Source: Heterodera schachtii (taxonomy: Eukaryota; Nematoda; Chromadorea; Rhabditida; Heteroderidae). Taken from it: a stretch of 64,000 nt of DNA. Numbering within the stretch: the stretch's first letter is position 1; each line of letters opens with the position of its first letter. The translations under genes were made by a program, and so were the position numbers. Under the pieces are notes generated by a model that had not been told where the DNA came from, made no database searches, and saw only the letters and a list, made by a program, of their open reading frames with translations. The stretch spans positions 744,001-808,000 of the forward strand of contig SIJG01000042.1 in assembly GCA_023374025.1 (NCBI GenBank). The letters are read 5' to 3'. This document shows, one piece after another, positions 13,101-25,100 of the stretch.

Positions 13101-14099
13101 GGCAAAATGAGAAGGAAATGTTTACAATTTACAGACGAAAGAATTTATATTGTTAATTAAATGAGATATTCAAATTTTATTATGTTTTATATTTAATTCA
13201 TCAGTTTTAAATGCTTTTGCTCAATGAATTTATTTCGGTGAAATTCACACAATTTATTCAGTTAAACTTTGCTTCTATCAATTTTCTTTCTATTTTTTAA
13301 GCTTCAAGCAAAATAAAAGAGTAAAAAAACGATTTGGAACACTAAAAACTAACGGACAAATAAGTCAAAAGAGTCCGAATAGAGATTTAAAAACAAATAT
13401 GGATTTTTATTTAATAATATTAGCTAATTGGTCCAATGGGAGTTTGGTGCGGGGGTTCAAAAATTAAAAAAATGGTAAATGCTTAATTAAGGTGGTAAAA
13501 ACTCAGAAAGCACGCCAAACCCATTCCGCTAAATTCGGAGATGTGCTTTTTCGCAATTTTTCCCATGAATCTGTTCAATTTGCCAATGGAATTGAGCATT
13601 AGTTCAGCCGAAGCATTTGGCATTTCCACGCCCTTTTTTCAATTAAAACTTTTGTTTCCTTTAAATGCATAATTAATTTCTTTTCTTTTTTACAAATCCG
13701 CTTTTGCCTTTCATTTTCTTTTTCGCATTTCGTGAAGGAAAGGCGTGGGCAGCGAACGAACCAATAAACGCCGTGGGAAAAACTGGGAAACTGACGAAAT
13801 TTACTAACAGATTTTATAAAAAATTAACATTTACACAATTAAAAATATATGTCCAACAGTCGAAGCATCTCAAAATAAGGACAAATGACAACACATTCAA
13901 GGGACATTCCGTCCAAAGAATACTCTTTGAACAGTAAACGTTCTTCCATTTTGGTCGTAATTAAAAAAATATTTTATAAGTAAAAATTCTGATCAAATTT
14001 AAAAGGTGAAATAAAAGAAGTAAAAGGTGCCAAAATGTAACTTATCACTTGTAATTGTTTCATTGGAATGCAAAGTCTTCTCTAATTATCACTTTTTCG
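10195..14099. other. AT-rich intergenic DNA with dispersed repeats
   Basis: Includes copies of the CCGGG-word repeat (10355-10520) and the GAGAC-word repeat (12470-12560), a GA-rich low-complexity block (10975-11110) and long A/T-rich stretches. A short open frame at 11716-11982 (+) starts with ATG but lacks any recognisable feature. Nothing else seen. Confidence 0.5.
10355..10470. repeat. CCGGG-word dispersed repeat (family C)
   Basis: Shares the words GGGGCCGAGACGGGAATT, CCCGGTCCCGG, GAAAACCGGGAAAAAT and a conserved ATAATCACTGATAAGAAT tail with 30040-30180. Fragments also occur at 21860, 42160-42205 and 49685-49770. Confidence 0.55.
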
Positions 14100-14501
14100 T
14101 CACTTTTTCCTCCGTTTCCGTCGTAACTTTTGCCATCCCTCCGCTTTTCCTCCCCCCCCCCCCCCCCTTAGGCTTCGTCCTTTACTTTTCTTCGTTTTTC
14201 TTATAATCCCTTCGCCCTGAAAAATAAACAATGGACAAAAGGCACAAAAAGTGCCGCCAAAGCCCACCAAAACCCAAATGTTGTTAACGCGCGTGTCATT
14301 CGCCTCCCATTTTTGGCGTGACCATTTGTTTCTCTCCTTTTTATTATTCATTTCTCCGCCGGTCCCTGGCAAAATTAAAAATGCGAGGAAACGCGTGCAA
14401 ATGGTCCAAATGTTCCCATAAAATCCGTCCTCCCCTTTTATTCGCATCCCTTCGCCCGTCCATTCGTCCGCTGCTGCACTCTTACGATTAGTGCCAAACA
14501 T
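14100..14501 (-). CDS. Possible small protein, unidentified
   Basis: An open frame of 133 codons with ATG at 14501. It contains a hydrophobic stretch (NNIWVLVGFGGTFCAF) in the middle and a basic tail encoded across a G run. A strong donor (GTAAGA) lies 16 nt after the ATG and an acceptor-like tttttcag lies inside the frame, so the true gene, if any, may be spliced differently. I do not recognise a family. Confidence 0.25.
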   Translation of the reverse strand: MFGTNRKSAAADEWTGEGMRIKGEDGFYGNIWTICTRFLAFLILPGTGGEMNNKKERNKWSRQKWEANDTRVNNIWVLVGFGGTFCAFCPLFIFQGEGIIRKTKKSKGRSLRGGGGGGKAEGWQKLRRKRRKK

Positions 14502-14888
14502 TCCCTCTACACAATGCTTTATCTCAAATCATTATCCCCCCTTGAGACCAAATGCGCGGCATTCGCTGGTTGATCGGCCCTACCAAATTGACTTTTTTTG
14601 TACTTCACTAATCAGACAAACGAACAATATTTAAGAGCTGAGAAAAAATATAATTAAATTCGGCAGATTATCCTTTTTTCCATTTTTAGAATAGCGAAAA
14701 GACTATCCCTTAGGGTTAAAGGAACTGAAAATCTGAGAGTTTTCTTGACTAAGAGATAGGTTCTTGAGAAGCCCTCCCTTTTATGGCACAGTACCCGAGT
14801 ACCACCAATGTTTTGTGTCAAGGAACTGTTTGTCTTGGCCATTCGTCCGTTCGAATTTCGCTTCTTCCCATTCCCTTGGCCTTTGCCA
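14502..14888. promoter_or_regulatory. Upstream region of flp-34
   Basis: Non-coding, AT-rich stretch between the weak minus-strand frame and the neuropeptide gene, including an in-frame upstream ATG at 14808 that would lengthen the leader but spoil a normal signal peptide. No specific site recognised. Confidence 0.35.
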
Positions 14889-15880
14889 ATGGCTTCTCAT
14901 CTGTCTATCACTGTTCCTACGTCAATAATTGCTCTTTTTGTTCTTCTTCTGGCACTCCACGGAACTGCTCCCAATCAGCTCAAAATTGGAGAGAATGGAC
15001 TTTTTGAGGAAAATTTGCGGTGAGTGGCGGTACAATTGAACTTTGAAAATGCCATTGAATTTTTAAGCTTTTCCATGTTAAGACAATTGGACAAACGAAG
15101 TCCGTTGAAAAAATCGGACGGACTTAGCGATTTTGTCGGCTCTCTCAACGGCGCCGCGCGACTTCGCTACGGCAAACGAAGCGACGGATTAACGGCCAAA
15201 GAAATCGAGCAAATTCTTTCGCTTAATCGGTAATAGTGAAGCTGCAGTCCTCGTTTTCTAAAAACGGTGCTTTTCTTATCACCTTCCAAATGACTATTTG
15301 GTTTTAATTTCGTATTTCCCAACATTCGTCCCGAAAAAGAGTGAAATGGAATTAGCAAGACAAACATTGCCAAGTCGAAGACAAAATTGGAAAATGACTT
15401 AAAATCCATAAGGACATTTGGAATAATTTAATACACTTTCACAAAAATTTTAAAGGTAAAATATTCCCTAAATATGGCGCATTTATAAAATATTAAAAAA
15501 TGAAAAAAATATTTTTTAATTCATTTATTCGTTCGTTAATTTACTATAAAAATTTAAATTTACATGCTTTTACTATTTGCCATGGAAAGTGGCACTTTTC
15601 GATGCTTTTCATGGAATTGTGTCCAATTATTCTGATCACATTATTAAGTTTTGGAGTACATAAGCTCAAAATAAAGATTTTTCTTGTGAAACAATTAAAC
15701 AAATAAAGGGTCTAATCGGTTGAATTTACAGATGGAAAATGCCAAAAAGAGTTGCCAATTACGCAGAAGCATTGCCCGTCGGTTTGCTCGACCAACTGAA
15801 CGGAGCGGAAAGGTTGCGGTAATGAGCGGCGAAAGTCACACCAAAAGTGCCAACGAAAATTTAGATTTGGGCGAAAATGA
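14889..15880 (+). CDS. flp-34: FLP-34 / neuropeptide F-type precursor
   Basis: Four exons: 14889-15019, 15068-15229, 15732-15818, 15865-15880; frame-consistent, 131 residues. A signal peptide (hydrophobic IIALFVLLLALHG) opens the precursor. Two amidated peptides follow: after KK, SDGLSDFVGSLNGAARLRYG then KR; and after KR, a peptide ending LLDQLNGAERLRFG followed by RK and stop. The G before each dibasic site gives RLRY-amide and RLRF-amide. Both endings and the LNxAxRLR core match the two peptides of C. elegans FLP-34, the nematode member of the NPF/NPY group (family knowledge). The last exon codes only for the final FGRK and stop. Secreted peptides of this group act on NPY-like GPCRs. The start at 14889 is chosen because it gives a normal signal peptide. 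Confidence 0.88.
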
Positions 15881-16329
15881 TTTGTTTTGATGTGTCGGCT
15901 CTTCAACGTCGACCACTTCAGCCAAATAATTAATAACCCATGCAGTGACCAAAATAATATTGACGAACATTTAAATGATTATCACGAGAAATTTAGGGCA
16001 TGGCACTAAAGTCCGTTAAGAAAAGACGACAAACTTAATAAAGTTTAGTCAGAGACAGTTTGGTGCTTATGCCCATATAATCACCATTTTATTGCTTAAA
16101 ATTTGCAGCCTTAGTTGATCAATTGAACAGGCACAAGGGCATATAACAGATGATTGAGACGAGAGGGCGGGGGAGGGGGGGGGGGGGGGGGGGGGGGGGT
16201 TCGAGACAAAACTTCATTTGACGGTCCAAAATTTCTCCAATAACGACCTTTTTTGCTTTAGTTGACATCATTTTTTTGCCACCGATGCTGATAAGGGAAA
16301 ATTCAATTTTTATTGTGATTTGTAATTAG
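15881..16329. other. Intergenic, with long G run
   Basis: Non-coding stretch between flp-34 and a transposon-like element; a G run of about 30 bp lies near 16172-16200. No gene seen. Confidence 0.5.
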
Positions 16330-16677
16330 TAGAGTTCGGCCTGGACCTGGATTTTTTCTGGATCCAGATCCAGGCAAAACACGAAAAAACCTGGATTTCC
16401 TGGACAACATTTTAGAATTTTTTATTTCAAGTGACCGATGTTTTTTTTTTCCAAGTTTTCAAAAAATGATTAAATTGATTTAAAAACACATTATTATTGT
16501 ATATTAGATATTTTTAGATGTTCCTATGCAATTAATTGATTTTTTCAAAATTTTTTGGCTTTTTAAAACAAATTTCAAAAAATCCAGGTCCAGGCCTGGG
16601 TCCAGGTCTCGAGGAGCCTGGATTTTTTCCATGAAATCCAGGTCCAGGTCGGGCTTTTTTAAAAATACCGAGTTCTA
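16330..16677. mobile_element. hAT-like non-autonomous element (TAGAG family), copy 1
   Basis: A 348-bp element starts TAGAGTTCGG and ends CCGAGTTCTA; inside these tips lie longer inverted words CCTGGACCTGGAT / ATCCAGGTCCAGG. It is flanked by a perfect 8-bp direct repeat, GTAATTAG, at 16322-16329 and 16678-16685. An 8-bp duplication and TA-GAG tips are typical of the hAT superfamily. No open reading frame, so non-autonomous. A second copy sits in an intron of rpn-8. Confidence 0.85.
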
Positions 16678-16910
16678 GTAATTAGATGCGTTTTTTCCTA
16701 ATCAGGCATCAAAACACATCTTCTTGATTGGGGGGAGGGAAAAGGGCAGAAATTTGTGGCCCATTTGTTCAAAATTATAATTTATCATTCACTCCAACAA
16801 AAACAATGACAAACTTCACCCGCTAATTGTAAGATATTTTTATCCTATTGTAACTAGGAGAGAGTCAACCACGGAAGCCTAATAATTGGGCCGAGAATGA
16901 GGAGAAACAA

Positions 16911-18993
16911 TTAAAAAACATTCCCCGGTGTGCCCCAAAGGATCATCGTAAATGGCTCTTCCATAAACTGCTTGAAATTCTGAAGCCAAACGGCGCCCAC
17001 TGCACCGTCCACCACTCGGTGATCACAGCTCAAAGTTACTTTCAGCGAAGTGACTGCGCGGAAACTGAAAACAAAAGTTATTTAAAATCTGAATCCTCTG
17101 AACTGTTCGAAAAACACCGTTCGTTTGAATCCGATTTGTCTTCCTCTTCCATAGGGACGAGCATTCGACGCGCAGCGCCAATTGCCAAAATGCAGGACTG
17201 AGGTGGGTTTATGATGGCCGTAAAATGGTCGACACTTCCAAACATTCCCAAGTTAGACACGGTGAATGTCCCTCCCTGAAAACCGAAAGTAACGGAGTTG
17301 GACAATGAAGGTACAACTTGAAACTCATGCGGTTGCAATTTGCCTTCACGCGCTTTCGCTGCCAATGCGTGCACTTCGTTGCTGATTGTCGCAACGCCCT
17401 AAAATTGGCGATGGAAATGGAGCAATCCGTTGCTTGGATTACCTTAGTGTGTGCGTCGAAAATGATCGGAGTGATCAGACCGACGTCGGTGCTAACCGCA
17501 ACCGAAACATCCACCGAACTGTGCTGCCGAACGAAAGAGCCCATAAAGGAGGAATTAGCCTCGGGAACACGCAAACAGGCGAGTGCGGACGCCTTTATAA
17601 TAAAGTCGTTGATGGACAATTTCGAAGGCATTTTTTCTCCTTTCTTTTTGGCCTCTCTCTCCAACAAAATGTTCAATTTCTTTCTGACTCTGAAAAAGAA
17701 ACGAAAACTAATAAAAGACGAAACAACCAACTTACTCAAGCAATTTGTCAATTTGCATTTCAGAAGTGAGGTAATAATGTGGAATCGTCGACTTTGCCTC
17801 ACTAAGACGCTTCGCAATTGTTTTGCGCATGTTCGAAAGCGGAATATCGATGAACGAAGAAGCGGAGCTTTGAGTCCCACGGCTCGTAAATTCCGTTTCA
17901 GCCTTTGATAAATCGGCAGCCAAAATCCGCCCACTCGGGCCAGAGCCAGAAAACGACTGAATTGAAATGATTATAACATATTAAATTTGAATTTTTTTTA
18001 AATGCTTTAAAATAAAACTACTGTAAATTAATTTCTCCACATTACCCCATAAAATAGCGGTTTTACCACCTATGACCGTTTGACTTGGCCATTTAACCAC
18101 CTTCCTATAGATCGGGTTCATTTTACCCACCGAAAGGTCAATTCCCTTTTCATCAGCTAATTTCTTGGCATATGGAGAAGCCTTGACGCGGCTTTGGTCT
18201 GACATCACATTCTGAGGCGATGGCTGTGATTGTTCGGGTTGTGCCGTGGGGAGTTTCTTTTGCGTGAGTTTGGTCGTTTCCGGGGTCCCTTTGGCTTCGA
18301 TTGTTTCTGGCACACTTTCCTCGCCTTTGAAGTCTTTGAAAGCGTTAACATCTTCTTGTTTCTCAACAATTATGCATAAGAGCTAAAATGGAAATAAATG
18401 GATAATTTGCTCTGAATTGTCGTAAAATAACCTTTCCAATCGGCACATCCTTCGTCCCTTCAGGAATAATGATTTTTGCCAGATAGCCTTCCTCCGGCGT
18501 TTCAAAACCCATCGTCGCCTTGTCCGTCTCAATCTCACAAAGCAAATCACCCTCGCTGATTTGGTCACCTTCCTTCTTTTGCCATGATATGATTGTACCC
18601 GATTCCATTGTTGGACTGAGGGCGGGCAATGGCACTTTGATATGAGTTGGGTAGGTACCTTAAAAAACAAGACTGGCAAGTGAACATTTTTAGTGTAATT
18701 GTGAGCCCCTCTTTCCCTAATTATTTTTTCGAGAACCGCCGTTTAGCAACCCATTTATTCGAACCCAAAGTTGAAAATCTGCGGTGTCCATGTCCGTGCT
18801 CATGGCCATGCGCAGCGAGAACATTGTACTGAGCGACATTAGTTGACTTGCACCGAATCACATCGATAAGCACAACATTTGTAATTTTATTAGGCAGTTT
18901 GACCGCAGCAAATTTTTGTTGCTGAAGTAAAACCGAAGCGAGCGATAAATTCCGCAAGGAAAAGGAATTTAAATTGCGGAAATTGCAAAGCAT
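16911..18993 (-). CDS. dlat-1: Dihydrolipoamide acetyltransferase, E2 of pyruvate dehydrogenase
   Basis: Eight exons: 18993-18765, 18658-18432, 18382-18131, 17956-17736, 17689-17443, 17398-17318, 17275-17118, 17064-16911; frame-consistent, 522 residues, a usual length for metazoan PDC-E2. It transfers acetyl groups from E1 to CoA in the mitochondrial matrix. Order of domains: a mitochondrial-type basic N-terminus; one lipoyl domain (about 77-150) with the lipoylation motif ETDKATM; a peripheral-subunit-binding domain ([18 protein letters not shown]...GSGPSGRI, about 195-235); and the catalytic domain from about 265, with [17 protein letters not shown] and the active-site DHRVVDG near 485. Intron 1 has a weak donor (GTTCGA) chosen because it keeps the frame. 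Only one lipoyl domain is present, as in some other invertebrate E2s. Introns are 42-174 nt. Confidence 0.95.
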
Positions 18994-19579
18994 TTCTGAA
19001 TGAAAATAATTAATTGCAATTATATTAAAATAGACCAAAATAAAAAGGATCCAGGAATAATAGTACCAATGGTGGGCCCTCTTTTTAAATCGACCCAAAA
19101 TTTCTGATTTGAATGTAATATTACCCGAACCCAGCAACTTTTTTGGGGCAGACTTATCCTTTGTCCGAAGATAAGAGATATATTGGGGAATATCAGTGTT
19201 TAGCCAAACCTTGAAAAATACATGTACATCTAACCGCCATGTGAATTAAAAATAATAATTTTTGAAAAATGTAGGTTGAAAATGGGCTGATCATTTACGC
19301 ACAAAAAATGTTTAGTGGTAGTGGCACAAGAGATTTTTGTTCTTTAGTTACATTATGCCAAATTGAATTTTTAAAAAATCCGCTGACCCACAAAAAAATT
19401 TGCAAACCAAAATGACCACACCCCTTGGTGGTTTTTAATAAAATTCAACGATATGTACCACATTGCAACTAGAACCAAAACTTCTATAGTCTCATTGAAT
19501 TCGATTGCATGCCTAAAGTGCAATAAGACCAAATTTTCCTACATTAATTATTTATATTACAGATAAAATTCCCATATTT
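18994..19579. promoter_or_regulatory. Divergent intergenic region between dlat-1 and the next gene
   Basis: AT-rich stretch between two divergent genes. A possible CxxC-bearing coding fragment (CLKCNK) can be read near 19506-19525 (+) but it cannot be spliced in frame to the following exon, so the plus-strand gene may start further upstream than annotated. Confidence 0.35.
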
Positions 19580-21727
19580 ATGACACTTGACGATAAACTA
19601 ACTTTTCCTCCATTAGAAGAACAAACTGCTCGCAAGAGGCGCGAACGAAAACATCAAAAAGTTATTTCTTCAGGTCGTTTAAATGCATTATTTACATATA
19701 TAAAAAGGCGAAATGAGAGGACCAGCTTTACTCTTTCTTTTCTCGTGGTGCCTAACTGCAAAAACAGTTTTTGGATTTACCCTCCGAATTGTTTTTCTGT
19801 TGGTTACTGGTTTGAAATTAATGATTCCCTGATATGAGTGGGTGGTTTATTTGAGCATGAATGATAGAGCCAGAATATTCTAAAATGTATATCAATCACT
19901 TAAGGTTGGAAGACCAATACACTCAATTCCATTTGCTTCTCTACTGCACTTTTACTTTGTTTCGCCCATTTTGAACACCTTCAAACGGATGCTGATTATA
20001 AATTTTTCGAAATTCAAAATATTTCAATCCGACTTCAAAAAGATTTCCTCGCTGGAATCGTTCGCAATGGTCACTCTATCTCAGCCGTCATGTTCTTGTT
20101 GCATATTGTCGCTACCAAACTGTCCGAAGTATGGAAATCATTCTTATCATTATCTTATATTTTTTGGATCGGTTACTTTGCATGTTTTTTCTGTTTAGAC
20201 TCGTTTCACTTTCCTTGGTCTACTGGCTGTTCTTTCATGGCCGGCCTTATTCTTCGTACATTATGAACAGATTCACAACCGAGATTATCTGATCAGTCGC
20301 TTAGCCCTTTCTGCCTTTACACTGCTCATCAGCACAGCACTTCTCTTTTTACCAAAAAAGCCGAAACGCAAGAAAAGACCGAACACTTTTTACAGGTTAA
20401 CGAACCAAGACGCGCCAATAATCGGGTCATAATTTAGTGCCTTTTCCGTTGCCAGCACTCCTCTCTCGCAACGTTCACGTTTTACTCAGGACTCATCTGT
20501 TACAGATTTTGTACTTGATAATTCAAAAAGAATGATGGATTTTGAGGACGATGGCCAATCGCTTTCTTCAAAATATTCTACTATGAAAATCGGAACTTCA
20601 AATGGAATCAGAAATAGGTCGTTTTTGGACAAGTCGAATTTACTGTCCAAGTCCGCGTAAGTTGAATTCATCTTCCATACAATCCCATAGAACTCGGATT
20701 TTCTGTTTTCCATCAGCTACTTGATTCTTTCAATAAATTTTAAAAATTTGGGTAAAAAGCCATGTTTAGGTGTAGAACCATTTAGATATGTAAAAAGATA
20801 TTGCTAGTAAAAATTGAAGTTCGAATTTTTAGTTTATGCTTTTTGATTTATTATTTGTCAGACAGCCAAACGGTTTTTAACCCAATACCCCGCCAGGCGC
20901 GTACGGGTTTTACGGACTCCGTAACTCTGTTTTTTGGGCTGACAAGGATTTCACGGGCACATTTAGTGGTTTTTATTCCCTTAGCCAAACCCCGTGTTGT
21001 TTCCAACCCCGTAGCCTATGTATGTGGAAAATTCCGATAGTGATATCGAATTTTCAGCATTCTAAACATGCCTTTACCGCCAACAAATGTTAAAATTTAA
21101 AAAAAATATACGTATGAAAAATGCAAAATCCAAACGTGAGTTCGCATTAAATATTTTCTCTTTTTACCGTCGGATTCTGGAGGATTGATTTTATTTCAGT
21201 TCCAAAAAGTCTTCCGCGCCTTCCCTTCGTTCTTTTTCCGTTTGTTCTTCTACCGTTCCTTCGCATTCTTTTGGCTGGCGTGAAAAAAGAGAGGAAACTC
21301 CGTTAAAAGAAGTAAATCAGCTCATCGACCAACTGATGCTGTACAGCACCGACGAAGAAACGGCAGAGAATGAATTGGACGACGAAGCGATTGGAAGGCA
21401 AAGAGAAATGGCCATTGGAACGGCAGCGAAAAACGAAGGCAAAACGATGCTGAGCACTCGAGCGATTTCGCCAGGAAGGCAGCGCCGGCACGGCAAACAG
21501 CAGGGACCATTCGCTTCGCTCACTTTCAACCCGGCCGTGCGTAAAGTATGTCATCAAAACAAATACTTTTTAGACTTAAATTCCCTTCTCAGATTGCCGC
21601 TGGCCATGCCTCCCCTTTTGAGGGCGGTTTATTTGGCTCAAAGGCTGTGTCTCTCTCAAGGGCGGGTTCATCGTGCTCCTCACTTTCGATTTCCAACAAC
21701 AGTTCTTCACCATTTCGTCATCTTTGA
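19580..21727 (+). CDS. Multi-pass membrane protein, possibly SAMP1/TMEM201-like
   Basis: Seven exons: 19580-19673, 19708-19809, 19905-20128, 20199-20395, 20456-20656, 21200-21545, 21593-21727; frame-consistent, 432 residues. The N-terminal half has about five hydrophobic segments (for example RIVFLLVTGW, FSTALLLCF, FLGLLAVLSWPALFFV, LSAFTLLISTALLFL); the C-terminal half is Ser-rich and charged and probably soluble. This architecture, and the RRxRK segment before the first membrane span, recall the inner-nuclear-membrane protein SAMP1/TMEM201, but the zinc-binding N-terminal domain of that family is not found in frame here, so the identification is tentative and the N-terminus may be incomplete. 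The first intron is only 34 nt, short even for this window. Confidence 0.6.
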
Positions 21728-22142
21728 TCAAAGTTATGACCTTTTTTTTTTGTTGCTGTTATACTGATTGACCTGCAAAGGCTCTCTTTTATTGTATTCA
21801 AATATCATTTTTAACAACACATTGTAACAAGAATCTGTAGTCTTCAATATAGCCCAGAATTTTGAAAGTACCGGGACCGGGCTTCGACAAATGACTTAGT
21901 GATTTTTACATTCATATTAAGTAATTTCACCAAAAAAAAAAAGCAAGCTTTATTGGATTAAATTTCGAATATTTTAGGTGGATTTTATGTATATTTTAAC
22001 TTAAGGGCTCCTAAATTTGTTTATTTTTATACCACTTTCTTTTAAAAAATTAATTAAAATGTTATAAATGTGAATTTTGGCAGGGAGTTTATTAATTTTC
22101 ACTTTTATTACTTCAAAAGAGTCATTCAATATGACAATATAT
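21728..22142. other. Convergent intergenic region
   Basis: Lies between the stop codons of two convergent genes. AT-rich; contains a short CCGGGACCGGG fragment at about 21860 of the CCGGG-word repeat. No gene seen. Confidence 0.5.
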
Positions 22143-25100
22143 TTATTTGAGAATGAGGTTTGGCAATGGAGTGATACTGTCATCCGGCAATTCGTCAATC
22201 TCAATGGCATTGCTAGAGCGATTTGTCGTTGAAATAGAAAGCACTTTTTCCGAACGGTTTTGATCGACAAATGATTGTACGTGGTTTGAACAGAAGTCAT
22301 CCCAATCATTGGTGTCGGGAAGCTCTATAAAAACAAATATTCAAAAGGAGCATAACATATACAATAGCCTAGGCCCAGAATTTGAGAAGTTTAAATAAAA
22401 ACCAAAAATTCATTTTTAGGTGGGCATTTAAGAGGGTAGTTTTTCTAGCCATATGGAGAAAAAGTCAATAAAAGAATGAATGGATGGAGGATAGAAGTAC
22501 AATTTACTAAAAATTTTTGATGGACAAATTTAAAAATGAACACGAAATTGGTCATTTTTCGAGACCATCACATTACGAAATTTGATAAGAAATGATGTTG
22601 TAATTTTAAAAAATTACCCTTTATCAGTCGTTCGATATATTCAGCATTTGGCGAGTTTTGTTGCGACAGTAATAGCCGATTCGCCAGTTGGTAAAAGAAG
22701 CTGCGCTTTGCGATCACCGTCATTCGGTCGCCAGTCAATTCATCGGCAGTTAAAGTCGCAAAGGAATCCTCCTCCATTGGAAGTGCTTGACGAATTAACG
22801 CAGGAATATTAAAGTCCTAAAAGGGCGCAATTTTATAAACTTAACAATGCTAATGCACAACAAAAGATTTGAATTTGGCATCAGAATGTATCATGAAAAA
22901 TTATTCTTATTAATTGTTCTCCAACTATATGCGGGTTTATTGGTAACCAAAACACCGTCTGAGCTGAATTGGAGTGTAATTTGCGAAGCATTACAAGTCA
23001 CACAAAATCGGCGGAAGTGCAACATTTGGTTGGTTATTTACTTCGCTTATTTGTTAGAATTCAAAGTAAATGAATTAAACCGTCAACTTACTCTTATAAT
23101 GAAATCAATCAACGGTTTCTGTTCCCCCGTGCTCGAGTAAAGAATGTGGAGAATGAGTGTAATCAGTTGAGCATTGAAAATTGAACGGGTGGGCTTCACT
23201 TTGACCGACTCGAAGAATTGGCGCAAAGGATCGGAAGGAACGGAGAAAGCGCGCAACAGTTCAAAATGAGTAGGCAGAAAATTGGTGTTGGTCAGATTGA
23301 GGAGCAATTGCATGCACCCGCAGAGTTGGTCACCGAGAAAAGCCTCGGAACCCTTCTAAAAGAAAACATTGTAACGGGAAAGAAATTGAAAACGTCCAAT
23401 TTGGGTCATGCATTAATTAGAGCTTCTAAAAGCCTAAACGGTGAAAAAGGTAGATAATGTTCAAGGACACTCGTAAAAGCGAAATGTCGTACACCCCCTT
23501 TTTGAAAAGATATAATCGAACGTTTTAGGCAGTAGTTTTTAGCTACACTTAAACAAAACAAGTACTTGTAAACTTTCAATAATCAGGTCCATAATCTCTG
23601 CGGCATGTTCAGCACAATGACTTTCGATCAAACGCATTGGGTCCATTGTAATTTGCTGTCCCATTAATGACGACCCGCCATCCGCACAATCAAAAGACCC
23701 ATTTGACTGCTGGCTCGACGACGATTCCAAAAATTCTCTGGGGATACTCTAAAATAATCATTTTGAGAAAAGAAAAAGAAAACTGTGGACCTGTATTTCC
23801 TGGGAAAGCAGCCAACTCGGCGAGTTGCGCACGTGATTTGTCTCCATCAATGCATTTAATACCAAAACCCCGTTCGAAACAACCTTTAAAAAAACGTTTT
23901 TTTGCCATAAGAAAAGAAACTTTACCGAGGGATTAGTGAATTTCATAACGTCCCCATTTTCACTTTCTTCGTCAGGATTTGTCCGAGGAAACATCAACTC
24001 GAGCAACTTCAAAACCGCCTCTTCCGATTGGATCGAGTCGAGGAGAGGGTCGTGGCATTGTTCGACATTATATTGGAAGTCACGCAATGCTTTTACGAAT
24101 TCCACCCAAAGAGCAGCTGTATTTTCGTGAATGGTTGAAGGTTGGTTGGGCCGAAGGTTTTGGAGCATTCGTTGAGTAAATTCCTTTTTGACATACCACT
24201 GAAAATAAAGGAGCTAAAGAAGGGAAAGATGTTACTTCACATTTAGGATTTCGAACACCAAAAACGATTTGCAAACGCAACCAGCGGGATGGGATTTTTT
24301 TAAAAAAGAGCCCGCAAAGGGCCCAAAATGTGGGACCATTTCGCATCGAGAGGGGGCCGGTGTAAAAGAGGTGGGGGTGGGAGAGTCGCCGGCGAAGGGT
24401 AAAAAAGGGAAATTTCTGAAAATTTTGGCTATTTTCTTAAACAAATTCATTAATTCTTAAACGCGAAATTTTTTTGGAAAAAGCACGCCGCAAAAAAGAA
24501 GAGGTTTTGAAGAGCAAAAAAAAAGGTCGTCAGTTTACATGGCCGAACCATTTCACAAAAATAAATTTTGGTTGACCCCCCCCCCAACATATACTTTGTA
24601 TGGTCCAAAATTGATTGGACTTTTGCAAATTTTGCTCAAAAATTTTGTTTATTGAGGGATGTCTTGGCGGGAGTATCAACAAGGAAATAGCAAATTTTCG
24701 GAAAAACTATTTTTCAGCTAACGCAAGCATCTTGGAACTTTTTTAGATGGTTTTCGAGCATGGTAAATAACTTATTAAAAAGAAAATGCTTTATAAGAGA
24801 AGACTAAACAATTAAACCGTTTTTATTCGCTCCCTGAAGCAAGGGTCGGGCATACAATTGGCAATCGTACAGAGCAATTCGAACAGCGAACAGTTGTCCA
24901 ATGCTGTCAAGCAATTCTCCAAAAAGTCACTCTCTTCCAATAAGCCAATGAACTGACATTCAATTTACAAAATGACCAATAAAAATGCTTAAATTTAACC
25001 TTTTCGGCATCAGCAGAAAGAAAACTGATCACAACACGGCTAAAGAAACTCACAACCAAAGGATTCAAAGCCGAAGAGTTGGAGGAAAAAAAGTCCGTTA

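Noticed and set aside
19506..19561. CLKCNK zinc-finger-like fragment upstream of the membrane protein gene
   Set aside because: Would support a SAMP1-type N-terminus, but the frame meets a stop and no splice joins it to the next exon.
23385..23455. Plus-strand reading LKTSNLGHALIRASKSLN resembling the SAPS block missing from saps-1
   Set aside because: It lies on the opposite strand of the gene, inside an intron, with no matching splice sites; the resemblance is short and probably chance.
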